DNA of 64,000 nt from Pseudomonas orientalis. Its GTDB lineage: Bacteria > Pseudomonadota > Gammaproteobacteria > Pseudomonadales > Pseudomonadaceae. The stretch lies in NCBI RefSeq assembly GCF_001439815.1, contig NZ_JYLM01000010.1, positions 124,001 to 188,000 of the forward strand. Direction: 5' to 3'. The first letter of the stretch is position 1, and every line of letters starts with the position of its first letter. The notes under the pieces are model-generated. The model made no database searches and was not told the DNA's origin. It worked only from the letters and a program-made list of their open reading frames with translations. Shown piece by piece: positions 49,710 through 59,163 of the stretch. A program made the translations under genes and the position numbers.

Positions 49710-51293
49710 TCAGTTGCTGATGGCTAGAATGCTCGCCTGGTACGACCCGACGAACACGTCGAAATCACCCACTTCGTTCTGCTCAAGCTCGGCCTGCTGA
49801 GCCAGCGACGTACGCGCCAGTTCTTCAAAGCGCGCTTGTTCCTCGGCCGGCAGCGGTTCCTTGCGGAAGTACTCGGCATGCACCTCGCTCTGATGCAGCG
49901 AGAATTGGGCAAAGCTTTCCTTGCGTTCGGCCATTGCCGCCAGCACCTGGGCCGATGGCGTCAGGGACGGGTCCTTGACCTTGGCCAATTGGGCGTCGAG
50001 CGCTTCACTGTGTTCGGTGATGCCATGGCTCTCATCGAGCAGGGCGGCCAGAGGCGCAATCTGCTCCAGCAGCTCGGCGGCCCACTCTTTCATGTCCACG
50101 GCCTGGCCTTGGCGCTGCAATTGCAGGCCCGGACGGCGACCTTCCTTGACCACGCTGAGGAAGTTGGACGTGGCATTGCCGCACTCGTTATTGGCAAACA
50201 GCGGACTGTCGTTCAGCGCGCAGTACAGCAGGAACGCGTCGAGAAAGCGTGACTCCGGCAGATCGATGCCCATCGGCAGGAACGGGTTGATGTCCAGGCA
50301 GCGCACTTCGATGTACTGGATGCCACGAGCCATCAGCGCCTGGATCGGCCGCTCGCCGGTATAGGTCACGCGCTTGGGGCGGATGTTGGAGTAGTACTCG
50401 TTTTCGATCTGCAGGATATTGGTGTTGAGCTGCACCCACTCACCGTCCTTGTGCGTGCCGACTTCGACATAGGGCGCGTAGGGCGTTGCCACCGCTTCGC
50501 GCAGGCTGTCGGTGTAGCTGGCCAGGTCGTTGTAACACGGCGTCAGGCCGGCCTGGGCGTTGCTCTGGTAACCCAGGTCGCTCATGCGCAGGCTGGTGGC
50601 GTACGGCAGGTACAAGGTGTCGGCGTCGAGCACTTCAAGCTGGTGCGAACGGCCGCGCAGGAAGCCTGCATCCAGGGCCGGCGAGGCGCCGAACAGGTAC
50701 ATCAACAGCCAGCTGTAGCGCCGGAAGTTGCGGATCAGCGCGATATAGGCGGTGGATTGATAGTCGCGGTCTGTGCCGACAAAGCCTTCGGCTTGCTTGA
50801 GCAACGGCCACAGCTGTTCCGGCAGCGAAAAGTTGTAATGAATGCCGGCGATGCACTGCATGCTCTTGCCATAGCGCAGGGCCAGGCCCTTGCGGTAAAC
50901 GTACTTGAGCTGCCCGATATTGGAGGTGCCGTAGTAGGCAATCGGAATATCTTCCTCGGCCGGCAGCGGGCACGGCATCGAGGGGCTCCACAGGTATTCG
51001 CTGCCCAGTTTGGTGTAGGCAAAGCGATGGATCTTGTCCAGGCTGCTCAGGGTATCGGCCGGGTTGGGCAGCGCGGGAGTGATGAACTCCAGCAGCGATT
51101 CCGAGTAGTCGGTGGTGATCTGTTCGTGCGTCAACGCGGCGCCCAGGGCTTCCGGATGCGGCGTCTGGGCCAGGCGACCCTCACTGGTGACGCGCAGGCA
51201 TTCACGCTCGATGCCATGCAGGCAGTGCTCTAGCAGGGAGAGGTGTTCGCGCTTGCCGAGCAGAGCCAGGCGGCGGTTGAGAAGTTCGCTCAA
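49710..51293 (-). CDS. gshA: Glutamate-cysteine ligase, type I
   Basis: Gamma-glutamylcysteine synthetase of 527 residues, the length known for the Pseudomonas enzyme. It carries out the first step of glutathione synthesis. Family motifs: GIERECLRVTSEGRLAQTPHPEALG, ITTDYSESLLEFITP (substrate-binding Glu/Asp), GIHYNFSLPEQLW, ARGIQYIEVRCLDINPFLP. I prefer TTG 51293 (AAGGA 7 bases upstream); GTG 51308 is an in-frame alternative that adds five residues. Confidence 0.94.
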   Translation of the reverse strand: MSELLNRRLALLGKREHLSLLEHCLHGIERECLRVTSEGRLAQTPHPEALGAALTHEQITTDYSESLLEFITPALPNPADTLSSLDKIHRFAYTKLGSEYLWSPSMPCPLPAEEDIPIAYYGTSNIGQLKYVYRKGLALRYGKSMQCIAGIHYNFSLPEQLWPLLKQAEGFVGTDRDYQSTAYIALIRNFRRYSWLLMYLFGASPALDAGFLRGRSHQLEVLDADTLYLPYATSLRMSDLGYQSNAQAGLTPCYNDLASYTDSLREAVATPYAPYVEVGTHKDGEWVQLNTNILQIENEYYSNIRPKRVTYTGERPIQALMARGIQYIEVRCLDINPFLPMGIDLPESRFLDAFLLYCALNDSPLFANNECGNATSNFLSVVKEGRRPGLQLQRQGQAVDMKEWAAELLEQIAPLAALLDESHGITEHSEALDAQLAKVKDPSLTPSAQVLAAMAERKESFAQFSLHQSEVHAEYFRKEPLPAEEQARFEELARTSLAQQAELEQNEVGDFDVFVGSYQASILAISN

Positions 51294-51507
51294 GTTGGAT
51301 TCCTTCACGCGTCAGTCGCCCCAATATGGGGGTGGGCAAGACGGTCTACAAGGGTGAAGTTGAAACTGGCGTGATCGCCTGGTTCTGAGTCGATATGACC
51401 CGCTCTGAATATGCCTACTTCACTCCATGAATTGGGCTACAGCGCAGCGAGAAAATTCCGACGCTGTTGTCACAGCGCCGAAATTAACTCAAATCAGGGG
51501 CAGGGAG

Positions 51508-51891
51508 CTATAGGACAGCGAACGTGCCCTGTGCTTTTGCGACAAGTCTTTCGTCCTGGTACACCTCGGCCTCGACCACCAGGGTGCGCCTGCCGGCGTG
51601 TATCACCCGGCTGGTGCACAGCACGTCACCGTCTTCAACCGCGCGGATATAGTTGATCTTGCACTCGATGGTGGCGCTCTGCTGGTCGAACCCATGGGCG
51701 CTGGAGCATGCCAGTCCCATGGTGATGTCCACCAGGCTGAAAATCGCGCCGCCGTGCAGCTTGCCCCCGCGATTGCGCAACTGCGGCGCCAGGCTCAGGG
51801 CCACCTCGGCAACGCCTGCATCCAGGCGCTGCAGGCGGCAGCCGATCAATTCGCTGAACGCGCTCTGGGTCAAACCGGCCGGAATATCCAT
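51508..51891 (-). CDS. PaaI-family hotdog thioesterase
   Basis: Hotdog-fold thioesterase of 127 residues. The conserved NRGGKLHGGAIFSLVDITMG holds the active-site region (HGG, and Asp in LVD), followed by ATIECKINYIRAV. It hydrolyses an acyl-CoA, probably aryl or medium chain. Its ATG shares one base with the tex stop codon, so it is translated with tex. The same tex-PaaI-gshA order is found in P. aeruginosa. Confidence 0.88.
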   Translation of the reverse strand: MDIPAGLTQSAFSELIGCRLQRLDAGVAEVALSLAPQLRNRGGKLHGGAIFSLVDITMGLACSSAHGFDQQSATIECKINYIRAVEDGDVLCTSRVIHAGRRTLVVEAEVYQDERLVAKAQGTFAVL

Positions 51892-54215
51892 CAGCGCTTC
51901 TTCAACTGCTTGGCGTTGGCGAACAGCGAGGCCATGGCGTTGTTGCTCGGTGCCGCTGTCGCGGTCTCCTTGCGCGGCGCAGTGTGCTGCGACGGGCGCG
52001 GTGCCGAGCCGGGGCGAGCGCCACGGGCACCGTCGATTTTCTCGCCGGGGGTGTCGCTCATGCGCATCGACAGGCCAACGCGTTTGCGCGGGATGTCGAC
52101 TTCCATCACCTTGACCTTGACCACGTCACCGGCCTTCACCGCTTCGCGCGGGTCCTTGATGAACTTCTCCGAAAGCGCGGAGATATGCACCAAACCGTCC
52201 TGATGCACGCCGATGTCCACGAACGCGCCGAAGTTGGTCACGTTGGTTACCACGCCTTCGAGGATCATGCCTGGCTGCAGGTCCTTGAGGTCTTCGACAC
52301 CGTCCTGGAATTCGGCGGTCTTGAATTCGGGGCGAGGGTCGCGGCCGGGTTTTTCCAGTTCTTGCAGGATGTCGGTGATGGTGGGCACGCCGAAGGTTTC
52401 GTCGGTGTACTTTTTCGGGTCCAGGCGCTTGAGGAACGCGGCATCGCCGATCAGCGAGCGGATGTCGCGATCGGTTTCGGCGGCAATGCGCTGGACCAGC
52501 GGATAGGCTTCCGGGTGAACCGCCGAGGCGTCCAGCGGGTTATCACCGTTCATTACGCGCAGGAAGCCTGCAGCTTGCTCGAAGGTTTTCTCGCCCAGGC
52601 GCGCGACTTTTTTCAGCGCGGCGCGGGTTTTGAAGGCGCCGTTCTCGTCGCGGTGGTTGACGATATTCTGCGCGAGGGTAGCGTTGAGTCCGGAGATACG
52701 GGCGAGCAGCGCCACGGAGGCGGTGTTCACGTCCACACCCACGGCGTTCACGCAGTCTTCCACCACCGCATCCAGGCCGCGCGCCAGCTTGAGCTGCGAC
52801 ACGTCGTGCTGGTACTGGCCAACGCCGATGGATTTGGGATCGATCTTCACCAGCTCGGCCAGCGGGTCCTGCAGGCGGCGGGCAATGGACACGGCGCCGC
52901 GGATGGACACGTCGAGGTCCGGGAATTCCTTGGACGCCAGTTCCGAGGCCGAGTACACCGAAGCGCCCGCCTCGGAGACCATGACCTTGGTCATCTTCAT
53001 CGCCGGGTACTTTTTGATCAGCTCGGCGGCCAGCTTATCGGTTTCGCGACTGGCGGTACCGTTGCCGATGGCGATCAGGTCCACGGCGTGCTTGGCGCAC
53101 AGGGCGGCCAGGACAGCCAGGGTCTGGTCCCACTTGTTGTGTGGTACATGCGGGTAGACGGTGGCGTGGTCCAGCAGCTTGCCCGTCGCATCGACCACCG
53201 CGACCTTGCACCCGGTGCGCAGGCCCGGGTCCAGGCCCAGGGTGGCGCGTGGGCCCGCCGGTGCGGCCAGCAACAGGTCATGCAGGTTGTGGGCGAATAC
53301 GTTGATCGCCTCGGTTTCGGCGCCTTCACGCAGCTCGCCGAGCAGGTCGGTTTCCAGGTGGGTGTAGAGCTTGACCTTCCAGGTCCAGCGCACGACTTCA
53401 CCGAGCCATTTGTCCGCAGGACGATTCTGATTCTGAATGCCGAATTGTTGGCCGATCATGCCTTCGCACGGGTGCATGGTGCCCGGCAGCTCGTCACCGA
53501 CTTTCAACGCAGAGCTGAGAATGCCCTCGTTGCGGCCACGGAAGATCGCCAGGGCGCGGTGGGACGGCATGCTTTTGAGCGGTTCGTCGTGTTCGAAGTA
53601 ATCGCGGAACTTGGCGCCTTCTTCCTCCTTGCCGGCGATGACGCGGGCGCTGAGGATGGCTTCCTGCTTCAGGTAGGTGCGCAGCTTTTCCAGCAGGCTG
53701 GCGTTTTCCGCGAAGCGTTCCATCAGGATGTACTTGGCGCCGTCAAGGGCGGCCTTGACATCGGCGACGCCTTTTTCTGCGTTGATAAAACGCGCGGCTT
53801 CGGTTTCAGGCGTCAGCGACGGGTCGTTGAACAGGCCATCGGCCAAGTCGCCCAGGCCAGCTTCCAAAGCGATCTGGCCCTTTGTACGACGTTTCTGTTT
53901 ATACGGCAGGTAAAGGTCTTCGAGGCGGGTCTTGGTGTCGGCCAGCTTGATGTCGCGTTCCAGCTGCGGGGTCAATTTGCCTTGTTCCTCGATGCTGGCG
54001 AGGATACTGATACGCCGCTCGTCGAGTTCTCGCAGGTAGCGCAGGCGCTCTTCCAGGTGCCGCAGTTGGGTGTCGTCAAGGCTGCCGGTCACCTCTTTTC
54101 GGTAACGGGCGATGAAAGGCACCGTGGAGCCTTCATCCAGTAGCGCGACGGCCGCTTCGACCTGTTGTGGGCGTACACCGAGTTCCTCGGCGATGCGGCT
54201 GTTGATGCTGTCCAT
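51891..54215 (-). CDS. tex: Transcription accessory protein Tex
   Basis: Nucleic-acid-binding protein of 774 residues, usual Tex length. It has an N-terminal helical Tex domain, a YqgF/RNase H-like domain (LGLDPGLRTGCKVAVVDATGKLL, about 328), a helix-hairpin-helix region (INHRDENGAFKTRAALKKVARLG) and a C-terminal S1 domain (LQPGMILEGVVTNVTNFGAFVDIGVHQDGLVHIS, about 650). The tail beyond the S1 domain is basic and low complexity. It influences transcription and stress survival. Confidence 0.95.
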   Translation of the reverse strand: MDSINSRIAEELGVRPQQVEAAVALLDEGSTVPFIARYRKEVTGSLDDTQLRHLEERLRYLRELDERRISILASIEEQGKLTPQLERDIKLADTKTRLEDLYLPYKQKRRTKGQIALEAGLGDLADGLFNDPSLTPETEAARFINAEKGVADVKAALDGAKYILMERFAENASLLEKLRTYLKQEAILSARVIAGKEEEGAKFRDYFEHDEPLKSMPSHRALAIFRGRNEGILSSALKVGDELPGTMHPCEGMIGQQFGIQNQNRPADKWLGEVVRWTWKVKLYTHLETDLLGELREGAETEAINVFAHNLHDLLLAAPAGPRATLGLDPGLRTGCKVAVVDATGKLLDHATVYPHVPHNKWDQTLAVLAALCAKHAVDLIAIGNGTASRETDKLAAELIKKYPAMKMTKVMVSEAGASVYSASELASKEFPDLDVSIRGAVSIARRLQDPLAELVKIDPKSIGVGQYQHDVSQLKLARGLDAVVEDCVNAVGVDVNTASVALLARISGLNATLAQNIVNHRDENGAFKTRAALKKVARLGEKTFEQAAGFLRVMNGDNPLDASAVHPEAYPLVQRIAAETDRDIRSLIGDAAFLKRLDPKKYTDETFGVPTITDILQELEKPGRDPRPEFKTAEFQDGVEDLKDLQPGMILEGVVTNVTNFGAFVDIGVHQDGLVHISALSEKFIKDPREAVKAGDVVKVKVMEVDIPRKRVGLSMRMSDTPGEKIDGARGARPGSAPRPSQHTAPRKETATAAPSNNAMASLFANAKQLKKR

Positions 54216-54561
54216 AAAACCACCTGAAATTCTGAAAAGCAGTTCGCACGCCCGGAAAACAAGGCCTTGCGAGGCTGGTTGAGCGGCCCGACCGGCGCCG
54301 CTGCCTGGGTCAAGAGGCTGCCTGTTGACCCTCGAAATCGAAAAAACACCACAAGCGGGTTAAAAAAAGCCCGGCAGTAAACGGTAACGATCTGACGTTG
54401 CCCTGCGCAAAGGCGCCGCATTATAACCAGCGTTCTACCCTTGGGGGCTACTGCGCCGGACGCGGCTTGACTGGCAGTAGAGGAAAAATCTGCTAACAAT
54501 GCACACGGTGCGTATAACGGCAGCTAGGCCATAATGCGCGCCGAGATAAGAGGAGCATCTA
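54216..54561. other. Divergent promoter region between tex and ompR
   Basis: No coding frame of substance. The right part probably holds the ompR promoter: TTGACT at 54467 and TGCTAACAAT at 54491-54500 are suggestive but spaced longer than ideal. AGGAG 6-7 bases before ATG 54562 is the ribosome-binding site. The left part should contain the tex promoter on the minus strand. Confidence 0.4.
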
Positions 54562-55302
54562 ATGAGCAGCACTGCACAAACTGCTGAAGGCGAAAAAATT
54601 CTCATCGTTGACGACGATCCGGGGCTGAGCAGCCTGCTGGAGCGTTTTTTCAACTCCAAAGGCTACCGGGCGCGCGCGGTGCCGAACACCGAGCAGATGG
54701 ACCGCCTGTTGGGGCGCGAAGTGTTCAATCTGGTCGTGCTCGACCTGATGCTGCCCGGCGAAGACGGCCTGACCGCCTGCAAGCGTCTGCGCGGCGCGAA
54801 CAACCAGATTCCGATCATCATGCTCACTGCCAAGGGCGATGAGCTGAGTCGCATCAAGGGCCTCGAACTGGGCGCCGATGACTACCTGGCCAAGCCGTTC
54901 AACCCTGACGAGTTGATGGCGCGGGTCAAGGCCGTACTGCGTCGCCAGGCACCGCCGGTACCGGGTGCGCCGGGCAGCGAAGACGAGAGCGTGACGTTCG
55001 GCGACTACGAATTGTCCCTGGCCACCCGCGAGCTCAAGCGCGGTGACGAAGTGCATATGCTCACTACCGGCGAATTCGCGGTGCTCAAGGCCCTGGTGAT
55101 GAACGCTCGCCAGCCGCTGACCCGCGACAAGCTGATGAACCTGGCCCGTGGCCGCGAATGGGACGCCCTGGAGCGCTCCATCGACGTGCAGATCTCCCGA
55201 CTGCGCCGGATGATCGAACCGGACCCTTCCAAGCCGCGGTATATCCAGACGGTATGGGGTGTGGGTTATGTGTTTGTGCCGGATGGCACCGCAACCAAGT
55301 GA
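54562..55302 (+). CDS. ompR: OmpR/AmgR response regulator
   Basis: OmpR-family response regulator of 246 residues. The receiver domain has acidic pocket Asp17-Asp18, phosphoacceptor Asp61 in VVLDLMLPGEDG and Lys in LAKPF. A winged helix follows (MLTTGEFAVLKAL to RYIQTVWGVGYVF). It matches AmgR of P. aeruginosa, which with AmgS governs cell-envelope and aminoglycoside stress. The sensor gene follows after 116 bp. Confidence 0.94.
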   Translation: MSSTAQTAEGEKILIVDDDPGLSSLLERFFNSKGYRARAVPNTEQMDRLLGREVFNLVVLDLMLPGEDGLTACKRLRGANNQIPIIMLTAKGDELSRIKGLELGADDYLAKPFNPDELMARVKAVLRRQAPPVPGAPGSEDESVTFGDYELSLATRELKRGDEVHMLTTGEFAVLKALVMNARQPLTRDKLMNLARGREWDALERSIDVQISRLRRMIEPDPSKPRYIQTVWGVGYVFVPDGTATK

Positions 55303-55418
55303 CCGATGATTTGCAGGGGCGGGCATCCGGCGTTTGATTCCACGAGGATCAACGGGGTGCCCGGCGTCTGCACTTCTGCGAGCGCCGCTCGTTCCTGCAA
55401 GGTGTCTAGCTGTCTCCT

Positions 55419-56732
55419 ATGAAAACCCCGCTGTGGTTCCCGCAAAGTTTCTTCTCCCGCACCCTCTGGCTGGTGCTGATCGTCGTTCTGTTTTCCAAGG
55501 CACTTACCCTGGTTTATCTGTTGATGAACGAGGACGTGCTGGTGGATCGGCAGTACAGCCACGGCGTCGCCTTGACGTTGCGTGCCTACTGGGCCGTAGA
55601 CCCCGAGAACCGTGAAAAGGTAGCCAAGGCCTCAACGTTGATCCGTGTCGATGGTGCCGGCGTGCCCGAGGGCGAGCAGCATTGGCCCTACAGTGAGATC
55701 TACCAGCGCCAGATGCAGGCGGAACTGGGCGACGACACCGAGGTGCGCCTGCGCATGCACGTTTCACCTGCGCTGTGGGTGCGGGCGCCGAGTCTGGGCG
55801 ATGCCTGGATCAAGGTTCCGCTGTATCCGCATCCGCTGCGCGGGCAAAAAATCTGGAACGTATTGGGCTGGTTCCTTGCCATCGGCCTGCTTTCAACCGC
55901 GTCCGCCTGGATCTTTGTGCGCCAGCTCAATCAACCGCTCAAGCGCCTGGTATTTGCCGCCCGCCAACTGGGCCAGGGGCGCAGCGTGCGCCTGCCGGTC
56001 AGCGATACGCCCAGCGAGATGACCGAGGTGTACGGCGCATTCAACCAGATGGCGGAGGATGTCGAGCAGGCCGGGCGCGAGCGCGAGCTGATGCTGGCGG
56101 GGGTGTCCCATGACCTGCGCACGCCGTTGACGCGATTGCGCTTGTCCCTGGAATTGATGGGCAACCATACCGACCTCACCGATGACATGGTGCGCGACAT
56201 CGAGGACATGGACGCGATTCTGGACCAGTTCCTGGCGTTCATCCGTGATGGGCGTGACGAGGTCGTGGAGGAGGTCGACCTGACCGATCTGGTGCGTGAA
56301 GTGGTCGCGCCCTACAACCAGAGCGGTGAGCAGGTACGCATGCGCCTGGAGCCGATTCAGCCGTTTGCCTTGCGCAGGGTGTCGATGAAGCGTCTGCTCA
56401 ACAACCTGATCGGCAACGCCCTGCATCATGCCGGTTCGGATGTGGAAGTGGCGGCGTACGTGTCGGGTGACAGCGCTGCGCCCTATGTCGTGCTGAGCGT
56501 GATGGACCGCGGCACCGGTATCGACCCGGCTGAACTGGAAGCCATCTTCAACCCGTTCACCCGTGGCGACCGCGCCCGAGGCGGGAAAGGCACCGGCTTG
56601 GGGCTGGCGATTGTGCGGCGGATTGCTTCGATGCATGGCGGCAACGTTGAACTGCGCAACCGTGAAGGGGGCGGGCTGGAAGCTCGGGTGCGCTTGCCGC
56701 TTGGGTTGATGTTGCCCAGAGACGCAGTCTGA
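55419..56732 (+). CDS. envZ: EnvZ/AmgS sensor histidine kinase
   Basis: Membrane histidine kinase of 437 residues. It has transmembrane helices at about 13-36 and 147-166 around a 110-residue periplasmic sensor, HAMP (about 167-219), dimerisation/phosphoacceptor helix GVSHDLRTPLTRLRLSLEL with His231, and an ATPase domain with N-box NNLIGNALHHAG, G1 DRGTGIDP and G2 GGKGTGLGLAIV. It is the partner of the OmpR-like regulator upstream and equivalent to AmgS. No obvious ribosome-binding site precedes ATG 55419. Confidence 0.93.
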   Translation: MKTPLWFPQSFFSRTLWLVLIVVLFSKALTLVYLLMNEDVLVDRQYSHGVALTLRAYWAVDPENREKVAKASTLIRVDGAGVPEGEQHWPYSEIYQRQMQAELGDDTEVRLRMHVSPALWVRAPSLGDAWIKVPLYPHPLRGQKIWNVLGWFLAIGLLSTASAWIFVRQLNQPLKRLVFAARQLGQGRSVRLPVSDTPSEMTEVYGAFNQMAEDVEQAGRERELMLAGVSHDLRTPLTRLRLSLELMGNHTDLTDDMVRDIEDMDAILDQFLAFIRDGRDEVVEEVDLTDLVREVVAPYNQSGEQVRMRLEPIQPFALRRVSMKRLLNNLIGNALHHAGSDVEVAAYVSGDSAAPYVVLSVMDRGTGIDPAELEAIFNPFTRGDRARGGKGTGLGLAIVRRIASMHGGNVELRNREGGGLEARVRLPLGLMLPRDAV

Positions 56733-56748
56733 CAAACAACATGAATCA

Positions 56749-56838
56749 ATGTGGGAGGGGGCTTGCCCCCGATAGCGGTGGGTCAGTCACATCTGCATTG
56801 ACTGACCCACTGCTATCGGGGCAAGCCCCCTCCCTCAT
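56749..56838. repeat. REP doublet (REPIN)
   Basis: Inward-facing units between the convergent envZ and rimK genes. The right unit has lost one G and carries CCCTCAT for CCCACAT, so it is beginning to decay. Confidence 0.88.
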
Positions 56839-56870
56839 TTGATTTTACGTTGTGTCAGGGGCAAAGTTTT

Positions 56871-57776
56871 TCAGCCCTTGCCCTTGGTCCGAGTCATATT
56901 CGGCCCACCATTTTTTTCCAGATGCTCAATGATGATCCCTGCCACGTTCTTGCCGGTGGTGGTCTCGATCCCTTCCAGGCCCGGCGATGAGTTCACCTCC
57001 ATGACCAGGGGGCCATGATTGGAACGCAGGATATCCACACCTGCCACGGCCAGCCCCATGACCTTGGCCGCACGTAGCGCGGTCATGCGCTCCTCCGGCG
57101 TAATCTTGATCAGGCTGGCGCTGCCGCCTCGGTGCAGGTTGGAGCGGAACTCGCCCGGCTTGGCCTGGCGCTTCATCGCGGCAATGACCTTGTCGCCCAC
57201 CACGAAGCAGCGAATATCCGCACCGCCCGCTTCCTTGATGTACTCCTGCACCATGATGTTCTGCTTGAGGCCCATGAACGCCTCGATCACCGATTCCGCA
57301 GCCGTTGCCGTTTCGCACAACACCACGCCGATGCCCTGGGTGCCTTCCAGCACCTTGATCACCAGCGGCGCGCCATTGACCATTTCGATCAGGTCGGGGA
57401 TGTCATCCGGGGAGTGGGCGAAGCCGGTGACCGGCAGGCCGATACCCCGGCGCGACAGCAGTTGCAGCGAGCGCAGCTTGTCCCGCGAGCGGGCGATGGC
57501 CACGGACTCGTTCAGCGGGAACACGCCCATCATTTCAAACTGGCGCAGCACCGCGCAGCCATAAAAGGTCACCGAGGCGCCGATGCGTGGGATCACCGCA
57601 TCAAAGCCTTCCAGCGGTTTGCCACGGTAGTGGATCTGCGGCTTGTGGCTGGCAATGTTCATGTAGGCCCGCAACGTGTCGATCACCACCATTTCATGGC
57701 CACGTTCGGTGCCGGCCTCGACCAGGCGGCGGGTGGAATACAGACGCGGGTTTCGCGACAGCACAGCAATCTTCAT
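56871..57776 (-). CDS. rimK: Ribosomal protein S6 glutamate ligase RimK
   Basis: ATP-grasp ligase of 301 residues. N-terminal MKIAVLSRNPRLYSTRRLVEAG is followed by the ATP-grasp core (PLVIKVLEGTQGIGVVLCET, MVQEYIKEAGGADIRCFVVGDKVIAAMKR) and the metal site VMEVNSSPGLEGIE. It adds glutamates to the C-terminus of ribosomal protein S6. It is last in the rimA-rimB-rimK operon with a 4-bp overlap. In P. fluorescens this modification alters the proteome during plant colonisation and is tuned by RimA, RimB and cyclic di-GMP. Confidence 0.95.
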   Translation of the reverse strand: MKIAVLSRNPRLYSTRRLVEAGTERGHEMVVIDTLRAYMNIASHKPQIHYRGKPLEGFDAVIPRIGASVTFYGCAVLRQFEMMGVFPLNESVAIARSRDKLRSLQLLSRRGIGLPVTGFAHSPDDIPDLIEMVNGAPLVIKVLEGTQGIGVVLCETATAAESVIEAFMGLKQNIMVQEYIKEAGGADIRCFVVGDKVIAAMKRQAKPGEFRSNLHRGGSASLIKITPEERMTALRAAKVMGLAVAGVDILRSNHGPLVMEVNSSPGLEGIETTTGKNVAGIIIEHLEKNGGPNMTRTKGKG

Positions 57777-58270
57777 GCAGCACCTGGGGCAGAAATAGTG
57801 GAGACCGGGAACACCGGCTTGTCTTGTACGTATTTTACGGCTGGGCTGACCACCAACTGGCCGTCAATCAGCGCCTTGGAGCCCAGCAACAGGCGATAAC
57901 GCATGGCTTTGCGACAGGCCAGGGTGAACTCCACTCGCCACACCCGATCGCCCAACGCCAGGGTGGTGCTGATCACGTAGCGCACCTGCGCATGGCCGTT
58001 GGAGCTCTTGATGGTTTTCATCGTTACCAGGGGCGCTTCGCAGCGCCGGTGACGCAGTTGCACCACGCTGCCCAGATGCGCGGTAAAGCGCACCCACTTC
58101 TCGCCGTCGCGCTCGAACGGCTCGATGTCGGTGGCGTGCAGGCTTGAGGTGCTGGCACCAGTATCGATCTTGGCGCGCAGGCCAGCCACTCCCAGGTCGG
58201 GAAGGGCCACCCACTCACGCAGGCCCACAACGGTCAAATGGTCAAATGTCTTCAATATGGGTACCGTCAA
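57773..58270 (-). CDS. rimB: RimB retropepsin-like protease (RimK modulator)
   Basis: Small aspartic-protease-fold protein of 165 residues (ATP-dependent zinc protease/RimB family) with the catalytic Asp in KIDTGASTSSLHA and the flap region LRHRRCEAPLV. The start appears to be TTG 58270, overlapping the rimA stop (TTGA); TTG 58255, giving MKTFDHL, is an alternative. It is part of rimABK and modulates RimK activity. Confidence 0.88.
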   Translation of the reverse strand: MTVPILKTFDHLTVVGLREWVALPDLGVAGLRAKIDTGASTSSLHATDIEPFERDGEKWVRFTAHLGSVVQLRHRRCEAPLVTMKTIKSSNGHAQVRYVISTTLALGDRVWRVEFTLACRKAMRYRLLLGSKALIDGQLVVSPAVKYVQDKPVFPVSTISAPGAA

Positions 58271-59046
58271 TTTGCCCAGGCTTGAGGGGAGACCTTGGCC
58301 AGGGCATTGAATGCGGGCTTGGCGAACCAGTAGCCCTGCATCAGAAATATTCCACAGTCGGAAAGGAAGTCCCGCTCGCCGGCACTTTCGATGCCTTCGG
58401 CGATGACAGTAACCCCCAACTGCTCACAGATTGTGACAATCCCCCGGACGATCACCTGGCGGACACGGTCCTGGTCGACATCGCGTATCAGCGCCATGTC
58501 GAGCTTGATCAGATCAGGTTGAAAATCGGCCAGCAGATTCAGCCCCGAATAGCCCGCGCCGAAATCATCGATGGCGGTCTTGAAGCCGAATTCGCGGTAT
58601 TCACGCAGAATATTCGTCAAATGGCGATAGTTATCTACATGCTCGCTTTCCAGGGTCTCGAAAATCAGGCGGTCCAGCGGGAAATTGTGCGCGCGAGCGG
58701 CCTCCAGGGTGCTGCGGATACACAGTTCCGGACGGTATACGGCATTGGGCATGAAGTTGATGGAAAGATAAGTCTGCATGCCCAGGGCGGCGGCACCGGC
58801 TATGGCCTGGGTGCGGCAGCGCTGGTCGAAGCGGTAGCGATTGGTTTCGTTGACTTGCGCCAGCACCGACAACGCGCCTTCGCCCTGTATGCCGCGTACC
58901 AGGGCTTCATTGGCAAATATCGAACGGTCACGCAGGTCTACGATAGGCTGGTAGGCGAAAGCAAAATCGAACCCCAGCGGCTCGCTTTGCTGGCAACCCA
59001 CGCACCGCTGGTTGGGCGAGGTGAGTGAAACGGGAAAGTCGGTCAC
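58267..59046 (-). CDS. rimA: RimA EAL-domain cyclic-di-GMP phosphodiesterase
   Basis: EAL-domain protein of 259 residues. The active-site motifs look intact: NEALVRG, FETLESEHV, IDDFGAGYSGLNLL, IKLDMALIRDV, IAEGIES and QGYWFAKP, so it should hydrolyse cyclic di-GMP. A short N-terminal RCVGC motif might bind metal. The start is GTG 59046 with GAGGAT 6 bases upstream. It is first in rimABK, where it connects cyclic di-GMP to S6 glutamylation by RimK. Confidence 0.9.
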   Translation of the reverse strand: MTDFPVSLTSPNQRCVGCQQSEPLGFDFAFAYQPIVDLRDRSIFANEALVRGIQGEGALSVLAQVNETNRYRFDQRCRTQAIAGAAALGMQTYLSINFMPNAVYRPELCIRSTLEAARAHNFPLDRLIFETLESEHVDNYRHLTNILREYREFGFKTAIDDFGAGYSGLNLLADFQPDLIKLDMALIRDVDQDRVRQVIVRGIVTICEQLGVTVIAEGIESAGERDFLSDCGIFLMQGYWFAKPAFNALAKVSPQAWAN

Positions 59047-59163
59047 GGTGTATCCTCGCGAAAAACAGGGTGCTACCTGGCGTATCTTAGGTGAGCCTTG
59101 GGGTTTATGCGTCGAAGGGTTTCAACGGTAAGGTTGCGACATTTTTCAGAGCGAGGAATTCAA

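Noticed and set aside
51984..54143. 719-residue plus-strand frame
   Set aside because: Antisense shadow of tex with no domain or ribosome-binding site.
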